Source: Lomentospora prolificans (taxonomy: Eukaryota > Ascomycota > Sordariomycetes > Microascales > Microascaceae). Taken from it: 64,000 nt of DNA. Positions 22,601 through 33,677 of this stretch are shown here, piece by piece (the stretch's first letter is position 1; each line of letters starts with the position of its first letter). The DNA is taken from contig JARFXM010000011.1 of NCBI GenBank assembly GCA_029532625.1, positions 4,105,501 through 4,169,500 on the forward strand. The letters run 5' to 3'. A program made the translations under genes and the position numbers. The notes beneath the pieces were generated by a model that made no database searches, was not told the origin of the DNA, and worked only from the letters and a program-made list of their open reading frames with translations.

Positions 22601-23237
22601 AGCAGAATGGGAGTTGCCAGAACACCCTGGGTTCGAACGGGCACAGAAGAAGCGCAAGAGGAGGGCAGACGAAGATGACGATGGTGGAGAAGAGGAAGCG
22701 TTCGACGCAGAGGATAAAAGTGATGATGACGAGGAGTCTGGAGAAGGGTCGGACTGGGAAGCTGGCGGTAGACGGAGGGCGCGTGGTGGCCCCAAGGGCC
22801 GGAAGCGGGCTAAGCGGACCCGCAAGGATAGCCAGGACGCTGAGGCCGTGCTCGGAGCCATGAATTCGCCAAGCAGACCTCCTCGTGGGACGGGATCCGG
22901 TGCCAGTCGCTCCCGGGCTGGGCAAATGAGCCGAGCCCCTTGCACCGTGGTCGGCGAGTCGGCAGAGTCTGCTACTAATGCGTCAGACTCGGAGGATGCG
23001 CTGATGGTCCAACGCCGACGCGGCCGCGGTATTCGTACCTTGGTGGTGGATGATAGTGTTGATGAAGGAGGTGAAGGTGAGACGGTCGTCCTCAGGCCTA
23101 GTGTGCCGACGACGGAGGCTGCTGACGAGCCAGCACTCGGGGAGGAGGATGAAGACGGAGAGGATACCCCCTCGCGTAATAAGTCTACGCGTAAGGTTCA
23201 GGTGCCAGCGAGGTATCGGGAGGGGACGAAGTCATAA
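19603..23237 (+). CDS. kmt6: histone H3K27 methyltransferase KMT6 (EZH2/E(z) type)
   Basis: Catalytic subunit of the PRC2-like complex that deposits H3K27me3 and silences accessory and developmental loci in many filamentous fungi (Neurospora SET-7, Fusarium KMT6). Exons 19603-20370 and 20430-23237, 1191 aa. The start ATG gives MPNIIIDLTE. The 59-nt intron has a GTTATA donor, a TTCTAAC branch and a CTAG acceptor; the join is phase 0 and leads into the family-like VPPYRFHHIEIPK and MLKYVPHVRDL. A Cys-rich CXC region begins near residue 667 (EPCTHDGPC, CPCVQAGVLCERFCRC). The SET domain spans about 774-905 with YGLL, EYVGELI, YINHAS (N858, H859) and FFNYGE (Y901). The 290-residue tail after SET is long, mixes acidic and basic tracts, and contains an AT-hook-like RRPGRPRHG followed by Arg/Gly repeats. 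The donor is slightly non-consensus, so the intron edges are good but not certain. Confidence 0.95.
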
Positions 23238-24340
23238 TTTAGATTTGTTTTCGGGTTTATAGAGAGGGCATGGTGAGAATTAGTGTTTTATTCACTTCCG
23301 AAGAAATATACAGGGTTCTATCCATCTGTGTCTTCAATCAAGTGCTGCATCGAGTTGCGACATGTTTGTAAACCTTGGTTTATAGTTTGAATGCGGATTA
23401 TCATCAGTCTTGCTTTTTGCCCATCATCCTTGCTTGCGCCCTAGTGAATGCCACTCGGGTGCTTTTCGCCGCGTCCCTGCAAGTGAGCGGGTTCCGATAC
23501 TCACTCCGGTTGGCGATGACGATCAATGGGTGATTTGCAAAAAGCTTAGTCTCAGAATCATGGTGATCTGGAAACAGGCAAGTGGTGACATCACACGGTT
23601 GACGCCCGAAATGGGCCTCTCAATTAAGTGCAGCATCAGCCACAGCTATCATGGAGAGTTTCAAGTTCTCCTGGAATCCGGGCGTCCTCAGTCACTGGTA
23701 CACGTGATTCTTGCACGGCGCCAGCCAGCAGAGAGGTCCGGGCCTCCCCGGGTCGTTCGTGTTGCCAGGCAGTGCTACCTCGTCCCTCAGTGATGGCAGG
23801 GTTCTTCCAGCGCTGCCCAGTGCTAAAATGCCAAGTATTGAATCGAGCAGGCAAAGTGGGGAGCTCAAGCCAGTCGATGACGTTTGCCTAGATTTTGAGA
23901 AGCGAAGAGAGAAGGTCCCGCCACGTCTTCCAGGGCATTTTAAAAAATGGGCCACTCTTCACGTATAACATGCTCTCTTTCCCCCGTCTCAGCTGGAGCT
24001 TTGCAGGAATGAGACACCTTGGTTCATGACAACACACCCACATTTTGCAGATAAGTGAGTACATAACCCAGCCGTTCGTTTTAATTTTGGTTGTTTTCTT
24101 TCCCTTTATGAAAGCTTTCCGTGTCTTCTCGCGACTGCATCGCTGTTTTCCTCTCCTTCCCTTTTTCTGCCTAACCGAAATACGCTACGCCATTGTACTG
24201 ACTGGGAGGCGCAACCCGCCTTTTCAGCTCCAACAATTCCTCACAGTCTTGCAACTTTCACCACCAACAACCCCACGACTCGATTGAGACCCGAAACCCC
24301 TGAAAGCAGTCTCGCTGTCCTCGTGACGATAATAGCCAAA
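23238..24340. other. intergenic KMT6/BAP31
   Basis: KMT6 3' UTR on the left and the BAP31-like promoter and 5' UTR on the right (C/T-rich from 24090). Nothing else supported. Confidence 0.55.
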
Positions 24341-25220
24341 ATGACGCTCTACTACACCCTGGTACGTTCCGTCGACTTTTCACTCCGCATCCCGTGGCCA
24401 TTGGCTTTTGTCAGGGCTAGCTCTCCGTGGTGGGGAGGGCCAGCAGCGAGATAGCTAACTCGATAACCCAGGTGTTCGTCCTCCTGATGGCGGAGATGGC
24501 AATGTTCATGCTCCTCATCCTACCTCTTCCGTACACCATTAAGCGCAAGCTCTTTGCGTACGTTTGCTATATCCTCCCCTTTCTAGCTCCCACCCCCCTC
24601 TCTGGGAAACATCATGATCTAACCAGATCGCTCGCGCCCACAGCTTCATCTCTGAGAATCCCATCGTCGCCAAGATCCAATACTGGATGAAAATCACATT
24701 CGTATTCATCCTCATCCTCTTCATCGATAGTGTTAACCGCGTCTACCGAGTCCAAGTCGAACTCGCCATGGCCACCGAAAACACCAAGAACGGGTAATTT
24801 TCCATCTTCCCCCCGAGGCAGGCCCCACAAGCCTGATACTAACAAAGCATAACTACTAGCCCCGCCGCCGTAATGGGCCACGAGCGCCTCGAGGTCCAGG
24901 CCCGCAAGTTCTACTCCCAGCGCAACATGTACCTCTGCGGCTTCACCCTCTTCCTGTCCCTCATCCTCAACCGCACCTACGTCATGATCCTCGAGGTCAT
25001 GGAACTCGAGGATAAGGTCCGCGCCTACGAGTCTAACAAGGACCGCAACGCCGACCCCGCCTCCGCCTACGAGAAGGAGAAGCTTCGCAAGGAACTCGCT
25101 TCCAAGGAGACCGATATGCAGACTCTCAAGAAGCAGGCCGAGGGTCTGCAGAAGGAGTATAACAACTTGAGCGACAAGGTTACCGAGGGCCAGAACTCGG
25201 AGCCCAAGAAGACGAAATAA
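24341..25220 (+). CDS. BAP31/Yet-type ER transmembrane protein
   Basis: Homologue of mammalian BAP31 and yeast Yet1/Yet3, ER membrane proteins acting in export and quality control of other membrane proteins. Four exons: 24341-24361, 24472-24557, 24644-24793 and 24860-25220, 205 aa. Exon 1 codes only seven residues (MTLYYTL). Acceptors CCCAG, CCACAG and CTACTAG all keep phase, with the branch ATCTAAC in intron 2. There are three hydrophobic segments, near residues 8-28, 47-65 and 105-125, in the family's usual N-terminal half: LLMAEMAMFMLLILPLPY, MKITFVFILILFIDSV and YLCGFTLFLSLILNRTY. The C-terminal half is a charged coiled coil (KLRKELASKETDMQTLKKQA) ending in a lysine-rich EPKKTK tail that could serve as an ER-retrieval signal of KKxx-like type. 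Convergent with the DUF1479 gene. Confidence 0.92.
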
Positions 25221-25872
25221 GCGTCCGGAAAGGAATTCGACGAATCCAGGCACCGGATCTTGAAAGGGTTTTGCCCCAAGCTTGCATATGTTGGAAGGGA
25301 AGCCAAGTCGCGAGACCGTGCCTTACAAGCCGCTCTGCGAGAACGTACACCTTACATGGAGGAGATATCCTGAGGGGTTTTGACAAGAAAGGCAAGAAGG
25401 AGGAAGTTACCGATACGTCGGTGTTTATCCCAAGAGGCGAATCAATTAGCAGTGGAAAAAAAAAAAGCTTCTGATGCCTTGTATATTTAGTTGAGCTTCT
25501 ACCATTCCATGTGGTATATGGTAGTTCTCTGTTTTTCTTTAGCCAATAGTATATCCATCTGCAAACTCCCAACTGCGTGTGGTCTGTCCTTCCACATTTA
25601 CAAATAAGAGAAAAGCCATTTCCTGCCATGTTTATTGTTTTCGTCTAATTGGTGAGCGCAAAGAGCAACTCCCAAGCCAGAGAGCATTCCAGGACAAGAA
25701 CAAGAGACCAAACAAAAACATGGGATATAAGCTCTATCCGTCTATAAGATCATCCAATATGAACTCCGAGCAAAGGGGAAAAAAAAAAAAGGAAGAAAAC
25801 AGAATAGGTAGGGGCTCAGCGTACACAGCAAGAAAGGAAGAAGGGACCAAAAAGGATAGAAGAGAGAACCGT
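25221..25872. other. convergent intergenic BAP31/DUF1479
   Basis: Tail-to-tail 3' regions with short A runs near 25457 and 25780. No gene seen. Confidence 0.6.
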
Positions 25873-27381
25873 TTACAACCCATACCGATCCGGGAACAAA
25901 ATCCCATTTGCCATCTTGCACACTTCCTTTTCCACCTCGCCCTTGGCAAGTTTCTCACTCCACGGCAACAGTCCCATGGCCATCAATCCGTCCTCCCCAC
26001 CCGCATCGTTGACGTCTTGGACCCCCGGCCTGCCCATGTGTGAGCGCTCACCCCGACCACCGCCAAAGTCTGGGCTGGGGTGGCCGAGGAGGAATGCTTT
26101 GCGCTGGCGCGCGAGGTACAGGGCGTTCGTCTGGGTGAGAGGACAGGCGGGGAGGTACATGACGGTCGCCGTGTCCGCAAGAGAGGGTTCCCTGCACTTG
26201 GGTTTCGAGGGATGATTATCAATGGCGTATATGAGATCCGGGTGCCAAAGGAGGTAGTCGCCAGGCCGAAGATCCGGGATAGGAACCATGGAGTGCGAGA
26301 GTTGGAGGTGGGGATGGAGAACGTCATTAAGTTCTTGGGTATAGCTCGGGAGTGCACCCTGGATTACACTTGTCTGAACGGGGCTGAGGATCCAGTTCGA
26401 CTCGTCAAGATAGGCTGCCGTGGATGGGCAAGCTTCAAGGGGAACGCGAGGTTCGAAGAAAGGGCGGAGGAGAAAGTACGCCGTGGATAGTTTGAGCATG
26501 GGACAAAGGAGCAGCGCGTCTTCGTTGGTAGGAATATTGCTTAGCGTTAACCATCCCTGGAACATTCGAAACATGCTGCATGTGCCTGCTCCGTTATACA
26601 GGTCGCTCGTAACCCCAAGTCGCGTGCTGCTCTCCCAGGGGTCATACTCGTCCCATTTGCCCTCCCATATCTTGTCGTAGGTGCCTCCCCGCCCATAGCC
26701 GTCGGGCTCCCACCGCTCGACACTGCCACCATCGACATGAGCGTTATGGTAGTACATCGTGTCGCCGTTTCCAGTCCCCGCCTGCATGCGTAGCCTATCG
26801 GCATATGCGACAGGGAAATTGGTGCTTAGAAGGGCTGAAGGGTCTCTCGAATTCCAAAGCTTCATGGCCAGCTTTTGCGTCGCCAGCACATTGGGGTGGG
26901 CCCGTCCCTTGATCTGGGCCGGCGTCCAATATACCCCAAATAGGTGCGGATCTCGCGTGGGGCTGCAGCGCATGTTGGGGTTTGTAGACAAGTACACCTC
27001 CGTCTCCTTCTTCCAAGCCATGGCCTCGCCCTGCGGAACGACATTCCTCACGACCGCTGCGCCCCTCCTCTTGAGTTCTTCAGAGAATTTGGCCACGCTT
27101 TCCGGGTTGTTCGTTTCCTCGAAGTCGATGATGGGTATTGTGGCGGCGCCTTTAGATGAGATTACCTCGATTTCTTCACGAAGCTCAAAGAGGAGTTGAT
27201 TCCAGGATGCCGCTACTGCTGCTTCTTTTCCAGATATCAAGGTCTTCTTTATGCGGGCAAATCTGGAGGGTAGCGGAATAGGGTCTCCGGGAGGGAATGA
27301 CATCGAATCCATGCTAAAAGGTACTGGGCTGAAGGGAGGAGGGGCGAGGTTGTGGGTAAGTGAATTCTGAGAAGCCAACAT
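25873..27381 (-). CDS. DUF1479 family protein (2OG-Fe(II) oxygenase fold)
   Basis: Conserved protein of the DUF1479 group (bacterial YbiU relatives, widespread in fungi), which belongs to the cupin-type 2-oxoglutarate/Fe(II) oxygenase superfamily; the substrate is unknown. Single exon, 502 aa from the ATG at 27381 (MLASQNSL). A second ATG at 27312 (MDSMSF) would give a protein 23 residues shorter; the frame also continues upstream without ATG. Metal-ligand candidates are visible: H215 and D217 in NAHVDGGSVERW, and H380 in GDYLLWHPDLIYAID. Other family-like blocks are IDFEETNNPESVAKFSEELK, RRGAAVVRNVVP, HLFGVYWTPAQIKGRAHPN and MFRMFQGWLTLSNI. No signal peptide. The residue set suggests an active enzyme; no neighbouring gene hints at its pathway. 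Confidence 0.92.
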   Translation of the reverse strand: MLASQNSLTHNLAPPPFSPVPFSMDSMSFPPGDPIPLPSRFARIKKTLISGKEAAVAASWNQLLFELREEIEVISSKGAATIPIIDFEETNNPESVAKFSEELKRRGAAVVRNVVPQGEAMAWKKETEVYLSTNPNMRCSPTRDPHLFGVYWTPAQIKGRAHPNVLATQKLAMKLWNSRDPSALLSTNFPVAYADRLRMQAGTGNGDTMYYHNAHVDGGSVERWEPDGYGRGGTYDKIWEGKWDEYDPWESSTRLGVTSDLYNGAGTCSMFRMFQGWLTLSNIPTNEDALLLCPMLKLSTAYFLLRPFFEPRVPLEACPSTAAYLDESNWILSPVQTSVIQGALPSYTQELNDVLHPHLQLSHSMVPIPDLRPGDYLLWHPDLIYAIDNHPSKPKCREPSLADTATVMYLPACPLTQTNALYLARQRKAFLLGHPSPDFGGGRGERSHMGRPGVQDVNDAGGEDGLMAMGLLPWSEKLAKGEVEKEVCKMANGILFPDRYGL

Positions 27382-28575
27382 GATATATAAAACAGCAAAA
27401 GGCTCAACCCTTTGCAGAAAGTGGTTTATACGAGAGAATTCGGGGAGTTTGATACCAATCGCAAGATATACCAAGAGATATAAATACGCAAAGCTAGAAA
27501 GGGGAAACAAGAAGAGAACAAAAGGCGATTGGGAGAACAACACCGGAGGAAACCAGTGTTGCGAGGCGACCTCTAGTTAATCGCGAAATGGGCAATAACT
27601 GCAATAATAATTTGCATCAACGTACCAGCAGGTCGGGATCACGCCTCGCTCCGATGGAAATTTATGGCACTGGAAGCAGATAGATGAATTTTGGATAGTG
27701 GCGGGATGGATAATGGGCATATATAGTTCTTCTTCCCGTCGGTTCAAAGACGAGATGAACCCTTCAGTTGGAGATAGAAATTATGAGATCCATCCCATGG
27801 AATGGATAGCCGCGCTCCCGCCAGGCTACGGCGAAAACATCGGAAACTACTAATGCAGCAATCCATGACGTCTAAAAGAGATGCTAGGCGACCGATGGGG
27901 CTAAAAGACCTCGAATCTCGAGGGTTCGAGAAGGGGAAGGTGCCGGCCATGAACTTTCTGCCAGCTTGGGCGGCCGGGCCGCTCTGCCGTCGTCGCGGCA
28001 TTCATAGACTGGGACACCAATGGGGCATTTTTCTGGTGGTTGCAGACGGAGCAAGAGCCGGAGTGCAACGGTCGCTGACCCTGCAGGCAAATATAGCGTA
28101 CCATACATAATAAGTTCGCCTGCACTAATGTGCTGTATGCAACCGTGGAATTCTCGCTGCAGGCAGGCCCCGTCCGTGGAAATGTTCTTTGGTAGGCGGC
28201 TCTGCGCTATCAGGTGTCCGGCCGGTAAACTAGATGGCTTTTCTGTCCTCTTCTCCTGTCCGGATCAGAGCTCATCGATGCACCCGATTGACAAAAACTC
28301 ATGTCTGACAGCGCACTTTCGCGGTTCCTAGCCCAGAGTTTCATCGATCCAGATTGCATATCAATCGATTTAAGATGCGGGCATTTTCCCAGGTGTGTTG
28401 ATGAAATTATGCCTTTCTTCTGGACAGGGTGCAAAGGGCGGGTTTCCCAAAGAATAAAATTAAAACTCCACCACCCAAGAACTCGCACCGACGAACTGAC
28501 AAGAATGTCAAGGGGAGCAGAGGAGAAAAAAAAAGGATTAAGGTCGCGGGGACCGATTCTGTTTACTCCCGATTT
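27382..28575. other. intergenic
   Basis: DUF1479 promoter on the left and 3' region of the HhH-type gene on the right. Open frames are short and unconvincing. Confidence 0.55.
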
Positions 28576-29946
28576 TCAACCAGGTCGATTACGCTTGGAC
28601 CGACGGGGAGGCGCTGCAACTAGCTCATTGTCCTCGTCGGAATCTTGCTTTCTTTTTCCCGATGACGATTTGTTGGACGTTGGGTGCTTCACCTCTTCCT
28701 TCGACGACTTGGAGTTAGGCAATTTTTCCTTCTCGATCTTGGACCCGGACTCCCCGGTTGATCCATTGATTACGACGTAAGCAACCTTTTCCAGGTCCAT
28801 TGCTTTTATGCCCAACCTTTTAATTAGTTTCTGGGCTTCTTCGTTGAGCGCGGCATATTCCTTCTTGCTGTACTTGATGGCGTCCTTTTTGCCGTTACAG
28901 CAGAGCCAGTAAAATGCTTCGTCGGAGAAGAAGAGAACGCGCTCCGAATCGTGGACGGAGAGCAGAAGGGACGCCGTCGCCGGGCCGATTCCCTTTAGCT
29001 TGCACAGCATGTCAATGGATGCCGAAGTCTCGGGCTTCTTCCGATAGACATTTATTGCGTTTTCGATAATGTCTTTGATCGTATTCCGATCGTTAGAGCT
29101 TACAAGCTTCATCAGGCTCGGACGAAACTTTCCATGGCGCCTAGAAAAAAAGAATTAGATGGCAGGTGCGCACAAAGGCATGCTCGAGGATGGTGAGAGA
29201 TTGTGTAAGTCCTATTTAGTGACGTGAATTGCATCAGATGAAGAGAAGTGCCAGGCTATGGACTCCGAGAGATAGAGGCAAACAACGGCTTTAGCAACAG
29301 CCGATAAAGTTGGGTATGGTTTAGGGAGGACAAATCCGAATGGCTATGGGGAATCGAGGTAGCGTTGGGTGACACCTTCGGAGCAGTGGATTGCACGTGA
29401 ACCAAGTATAGACGCGGCGCCCGGAAACAGAGGGGAAACAGAGGGGTAAGTGATTGTCTAAGCAATCTGGGGTGAACTCACAGCTTCCACTCTACGAGGG
29501 CCTTGACATCGTCTTGATTCATCGGTCTCTTAGGCCTGTCGAGCCGGAAGCATTCCGGGGCTTCGACGTAGCGATACTGGTCAAGCTCGGCCAAAGTCTT
29601 CTGGCCGTTCTTGGCTATACGGACATTATCGTGTTAGGGCCCGATCCTGCAGGTTTCAAGGTCGTGGCATTGCTCTCAGCGAGCTGTAGGGTGGTGTGCC
29701 CCCGTAATCGCCCGTCGAGTTCAACGATGGGTGTGGATACGACCAGGCCAGGGATGCTCGGTGGAGCTAGCCCCCTTCAAGGTGCAGCTCCTCCGATACG
29801 GACGGGGTATGAGCGCGATGAAGGACCGACTTACCGGCTTTCCCATCTGATATCGACTGGAGCACGGAGGGATATCTGGCAAGAAGATCTTCAAACTCCT
29901 TGGCTGATATGTCTGCTACTGACACTACCTTCCCTGAAGGAGGCAT
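28576..29946 (-). CDS. conserved fungal protein with helix-hairpin-helix motif
   Basis: Conserved in filamentous ascomycetes as far as I can judge, without an established function. Three exons: 29946-29835, 29614-29482 and 29140-28576, 269 aa. The start gives MPPSGKVVSVADISAKEFED. Introns of 220 and 341 nt are long for this window but have good signals (GTAAGT...GTATAG with CTAAC; GTGAGT...TTCTAG), and every join keeps phase, giving VEWKLRHGKFRPSLMKLV across the second. Residues 127-145, LCKLKGIGPATASLLLS, form a helix-hairpin-helix like that of DNA glycosylases. It is followed by VLFFSDEAFYWLCC; the glycosylase catalytic Lys/Asp pattern is not evident. The C-terminal 80 residues are basic and acidic, disordered and NLS-like (RRSKRNRPG). 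A nuclear nucleic-acid-binding role is inference. Confidence 0.88.
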
Positions 29947-30951
29947 GGTGCAGATCTGCTCTTGAGCCTCAAGGGGTGGTATCGGATATGCTTGCGACGA
30001 AACAATAGGAAACCCAACAGAGGGTCACAATTGCAAAAAATTGTCCGTCCACCAATTGAAGGCCGACGAGGTGGACAGCGGGTAAGATCTAGAGGGGCCG
30101 CGACGGGTCTTCACCGGTATAGTCGCTGAGACCCTAGAGAATCCAGGAACCACAGACACATGCTGCGGAACCAAGGTGGGTTGATATCTGGCCCTCCGAA
30201 GAGCAACGTCAAGTATGTGATCACGTGGAAAATTATGCTGAAATTCCCCCGTCGTGGTCCGCTGCCGCTTTGGGGTTCCATTGATCAGCTGGCTGGCTCT
30301 TGATCCTAAACTGGGCCTATCAACGCTGCGCCAATATCAATTGCCTCGATGGCCAATCCCTCCGCCACGCTTTTCGGCAATCAGCGTCGTGGACTAGTAT
30401 GAAATGGTGGTATCGCATACACTTTTCTCGGCCGAAGAGGCTTTGGTACATCACCCTTTCGCTAAGAATGGTGATATATCCTCCACGAGACTTTGCACCA
30501 CAATCAAATCGCTAGTTCTTGACATCTATATCAAAGTCCGGGCTTGAGACCGAGCTCTGATTGAAATCTCGTTTTATCATCAAGCGGCCAATAGGGATCG
30601 AATTGGATACAGCTGACGCTTAGACTCGTGCGGTACATGTGGTTTTGTCGCTGCTTAGGCGTCGAAATCGAGGGAGGCAAGAGCCCACAATGCGGCTGTT
30701 TCCGAAGGATCCTGTCAGCGGGAAAGGGTAAAAAAATAGGATTTCCAGAGCGTTTCGGTCTAATTATATAATTTGTAGTGCTATATTCGCCCCTCGATCG
30801 TGAAATCTTTCCCCATCGCCTTTTTTTTTCTCTTCTTATTCTGCCACGTTCTTAGACCCTTTTCACACAATTTCTTGGGAGCTCCAAGACCCTCAATTCA
30901 ACTTCTCTTGTTCACGGCCATTGGACTACTTGGTCCTTTCGAATTTTCAAA
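29947..30951. other. divergent upstream region
   Basis: About 1 kb between divergent starts (HhH-type gene and 4F5-type gene). Pyrimidine-rich from 30800, as expected for a promoter and 5' UTR of a well-expressed small gene. No coding region supported. Confidence 0.55.
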
Positions 30952-31423
30952 ATGGGTAATGTAGGTTCTGGGTCCCGTCTACTGTTTGCAACCACCATAT
31001 ACCGCAACTCTGAGGGTCAAAGAGACTAACTGGATTATTTGTAGGGTGCTAAGGCCCAGCAGAAGCGTGAACGCAACCAGAAGGACCAGAAGGTCGCCAA
31101 GTCTCAGCTCAAGTCTGTACGTCTTTTTCCACCCCCGCGACCGAGTCTCGCCTCCTCTGCGACATAAACAAGACACTGAGATGCTAACTTGTAGCCCGCT
31201 TAGAACGCTGCCGCTTGCAACATTGTCTGCAATGTCTGCAAGCAGACCTTCCTCCAAACCTCCAAGGCCCCGGCGTACGTATACATACATTATTGAATCT
31301 TGCGCAAAAACTTTCTCGAAATGAGTCGGTGTTGTTGACAAGCTATACCCTAGTTTGACCGCCCATGCTGAGAACAAGCACGGTAAAACCATTACCGACT
31401 GCTTCCCTGAGTTCCAAGGGTAA
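30952..31423 (+). CDS. 4F5/SERF-like small zinc-binding protein (zf-met2)
   Basis: Short eukaryotic protein combining a basic 4F5-type N-terminus with a C2H2-like zinc site; plant and fungal members are abundant but poorly understood. Four exons: 30952-30960, 31045-31116, 31204-31274 and 31354-31423, 73 aa. The first exon codes only MGN. The second gives GAKAQQKRERNQKDQKVAKS, rich in Lys, Gln and Arg. The acceptor for exon 3 must be CTTAG at 31203, because the earlier GTAG at 31194 leads straight to a TAG. Zinc ligands are C36 and C39 (CNVC) and H55 and H60 (HAENKH). It ends DCFPEFQG. Three introns in 222 coding bases leave exons of 9-72 nt, so automated gene callers may miss it. Convergent with the dioxygenase gene. 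Confidence 0.93.
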
Positions 31424-31802
31424 AGGAGGAGTGCTTGTTCAACTTCATGGCGGCGTTGTTTGTGGTTTTGGGGGAGCATGAACTACGGTCGACGGTATTG
31501 CTCTGGCCAGTCAAAGGAGATGGCACCGCTTGAACGAGGGTGACAGTGAGGAACTTTCGTCCAACGTTCTCTCGCTGGCTCTGGGCATACCGATGAACGA
31601 ATGTGATTCAGAAAGCGGCATTGTCTTTTAGCGTTGGCGTATCATGTATCTAAGCGAGAAACCGAAGGACACGGGCCTTTTCAACTGTTTGCACATTGAT
31701 TTCGTTTCCACATTTACAAAAAAATAAATCACAGGGCCGCTCAGTTGCTCATGATCACAGCATCATACTAGGTTGCTCAAGTAGACTTCGCCTTCCCCCG
31801 AG
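31424..31802. other. convergent intergenic
   Basis: 3' regions of the 4F5-type gene and the dioxygenase. No feature recognised. Confidence 0.6.
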
Positions 31803-33064
31803 TTAGTGAGCTACTACCACAGATAGCGACGACGCCGGTGCAGCCCCGTCTTTGGCCTCCTTCGCGCTCTTAATTCTAGCCTGCTCGGCCTGAACATCCT
31901 TCAACAGGTCGGGATACCACCTCTCTGCAACATCCGGGTGGCTCTTGACGCGATTCCTCAGGGTCGCCTCACCAAGCGTCTTGGCTACACCTCCCGACCG
32001 GAATGTAAACTCCACATCATCAAGCCTGCCGCCATGCTGCTCCACAATCTTCGCTCTCTGTTGGCGTACATGTTCCGGTACCTCGCCAACGCCAACCCTT
32101 TCCAGGTCGTCAAACGGCGTATCGCCCCGCACGCCCTGGAAGAAGGGAATCGAGAAGCGCGCGCCGTGGCCTGCAGGAGGTGAGAGCACACGATGCGTTG
32201 TCGACACACAGACGCCCCTTGTCAACGCCTCTAGACCTTGGCCAATCGCCACCACGAGCGTGCCATCGATGGGCGGGCAATCGATCCATTCGCCATCTAC
32301 GTTCTGCACCTGCAACCCGCGATGATGCGTCGCCTGTAGCAGGTAGCTCGACAACATGCTATCCTTGTGTGGGCCCACCCCCTGGCCCTCTCCCTTGAGG
32401 CCGAGGTCCTTAAGGTCCGGATACTTGACGATCTTGAGCTTGTGCTGCTGGTCCTTGTCAAAGTACTTGTTGAAGGCGTCAGCGGGGAGCTCGATCGCCT
32501 CGGCAATCAGGGAGGTGAATTCGATGGAGATCTTGCCCATCCGGTTCATGTAGTCGGTAAAAGTCTCCCGGAAACCGGGAATGACTGCTTCCGCGGGCCA
32601 CTGGTTCGGCGCGAGGAGGTTGTGATGCAACGGGGCGTCAGGCGAGGGGACGGGGTGCTCTGTGGAGAGATCGATTTGTTCGCGGTTATCAATGGCACCT
32701 GCGGTGATTTCTGCGGAAAGGCGGGAGTAGCCGAGGAAGGAGGGGGCGTTCTTCATCTCGATCTTGAGCCTGAGTGGAAACGCGGTGTTAGTCGCCGGTG
32801 GTCCGTCGCTTCCAGAAAGCAGTTGTGAAGTAAACACATATTTTGGGCGCATGTAGCAACATACTTTTCTTCCTCAGGGATATTGAAAAAGCTCTTGCCC
32901 TGGAAAATCACGCGCTGGAAAAGCTCATCGGGTATGCCAATGTTCTTGAGGTAGAGGAAGCCAACCTCCATGAGCGCGTGCCGCAGCTCCTTGAGGAACT
33001 CGGGCTTCGTCTCCAGGTTCCTCGCCATGGAGAGGTCGAGGATGGGGATCGACGTGAACGACAT
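31803..33064 (-). CDS. 2OG-Fe(II) dioxygenase, isopenicillin N synthase-like
   Basis: Non-haem iron, 2-oxoglutarate-type oxygenase of the DIOX_N/2OG-FeII_Oxy group; substrate unknown. Exons 33064-32865 and 32769-31803, 388 aa. The 95-nt intron is GTATGT...CACTCAG, and the join gives NIPEEEKLKIEMKNAPSF in phase. The N-terminal domain reads IPILDLSMARN, then VGFLYLKNIGIPDELFQRV. Catalytic residues are complete: H201 and D203 (GPHKDSM), H259 (TTHRV), and R271 and S273 (ARFSIPFF) for the 2-oxoacid carboxylate. The C-terminal extension after about residue 340 is charged. No biosynthetic neighbours are present, so a role in a gene cluster is not suggested; fungal members act on gibberellin-, penicillin- or flavonoid-like substrates as well as unknown ones. 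Confidence 0.93.
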
Positions 33065-33677
33065 GGTTACGTGCTTGCTTAGAATTGAATTTGTGTCGGC
33101 GAAATGACCTACGAAGAGTGGGATAGATTGCTTAAAATGTCGTGATAGCAATTCTATAAGGGGGTAGTTGACAGGATGAAGAAGCCGAGGGACATTGGTG
33201 GGGTTAATGCATCATCCGAGTCTAGATCTTTTGGCTTGGAAGGAGGGGCAAGAGTCAGCTCCAAGCGAAGGGATCAACGAGTAACGCTGTGGATCCATTT
33301 CTGCATTTAAATAGCTACTCCGAGTACGTCCCAAGGGCAAGCATCTGCCCACTAATGATAAATGAAAACGATCGATCATCTTTTAGCACCAGATTGCTTT
33401 TCCAAATCGATCACGGAATCTAGCCCCGCTGTCACTCGAACTCGAGATCACGTAATAAGTACCCGAAGCTCCGAGCCCGGCGACCTGTCGAAACGACCAT
33501 AACTCTCCGCGATTAGAACAGAGATGCGGCAACGCTGTTGGTCTGTCCGTTGATGCCACTCCACCACTGATAGCTCCGCCCCCAGGTTCGGTATCCCAAT
33601 CTCCGACAAGCCCAGACATTCAACACGTTTCCGTGATGTACGAGCCTTCTTCCGTCCCAGACATCTGCATGGCGGCA
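33065..33677. other. intergenic dioxygenase/NAN1
   Basis: Promoter of the dioxygenase and 3' region of NAN1. A 78-codon minus-strand frame here is not supported. Confidence 0.6.
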
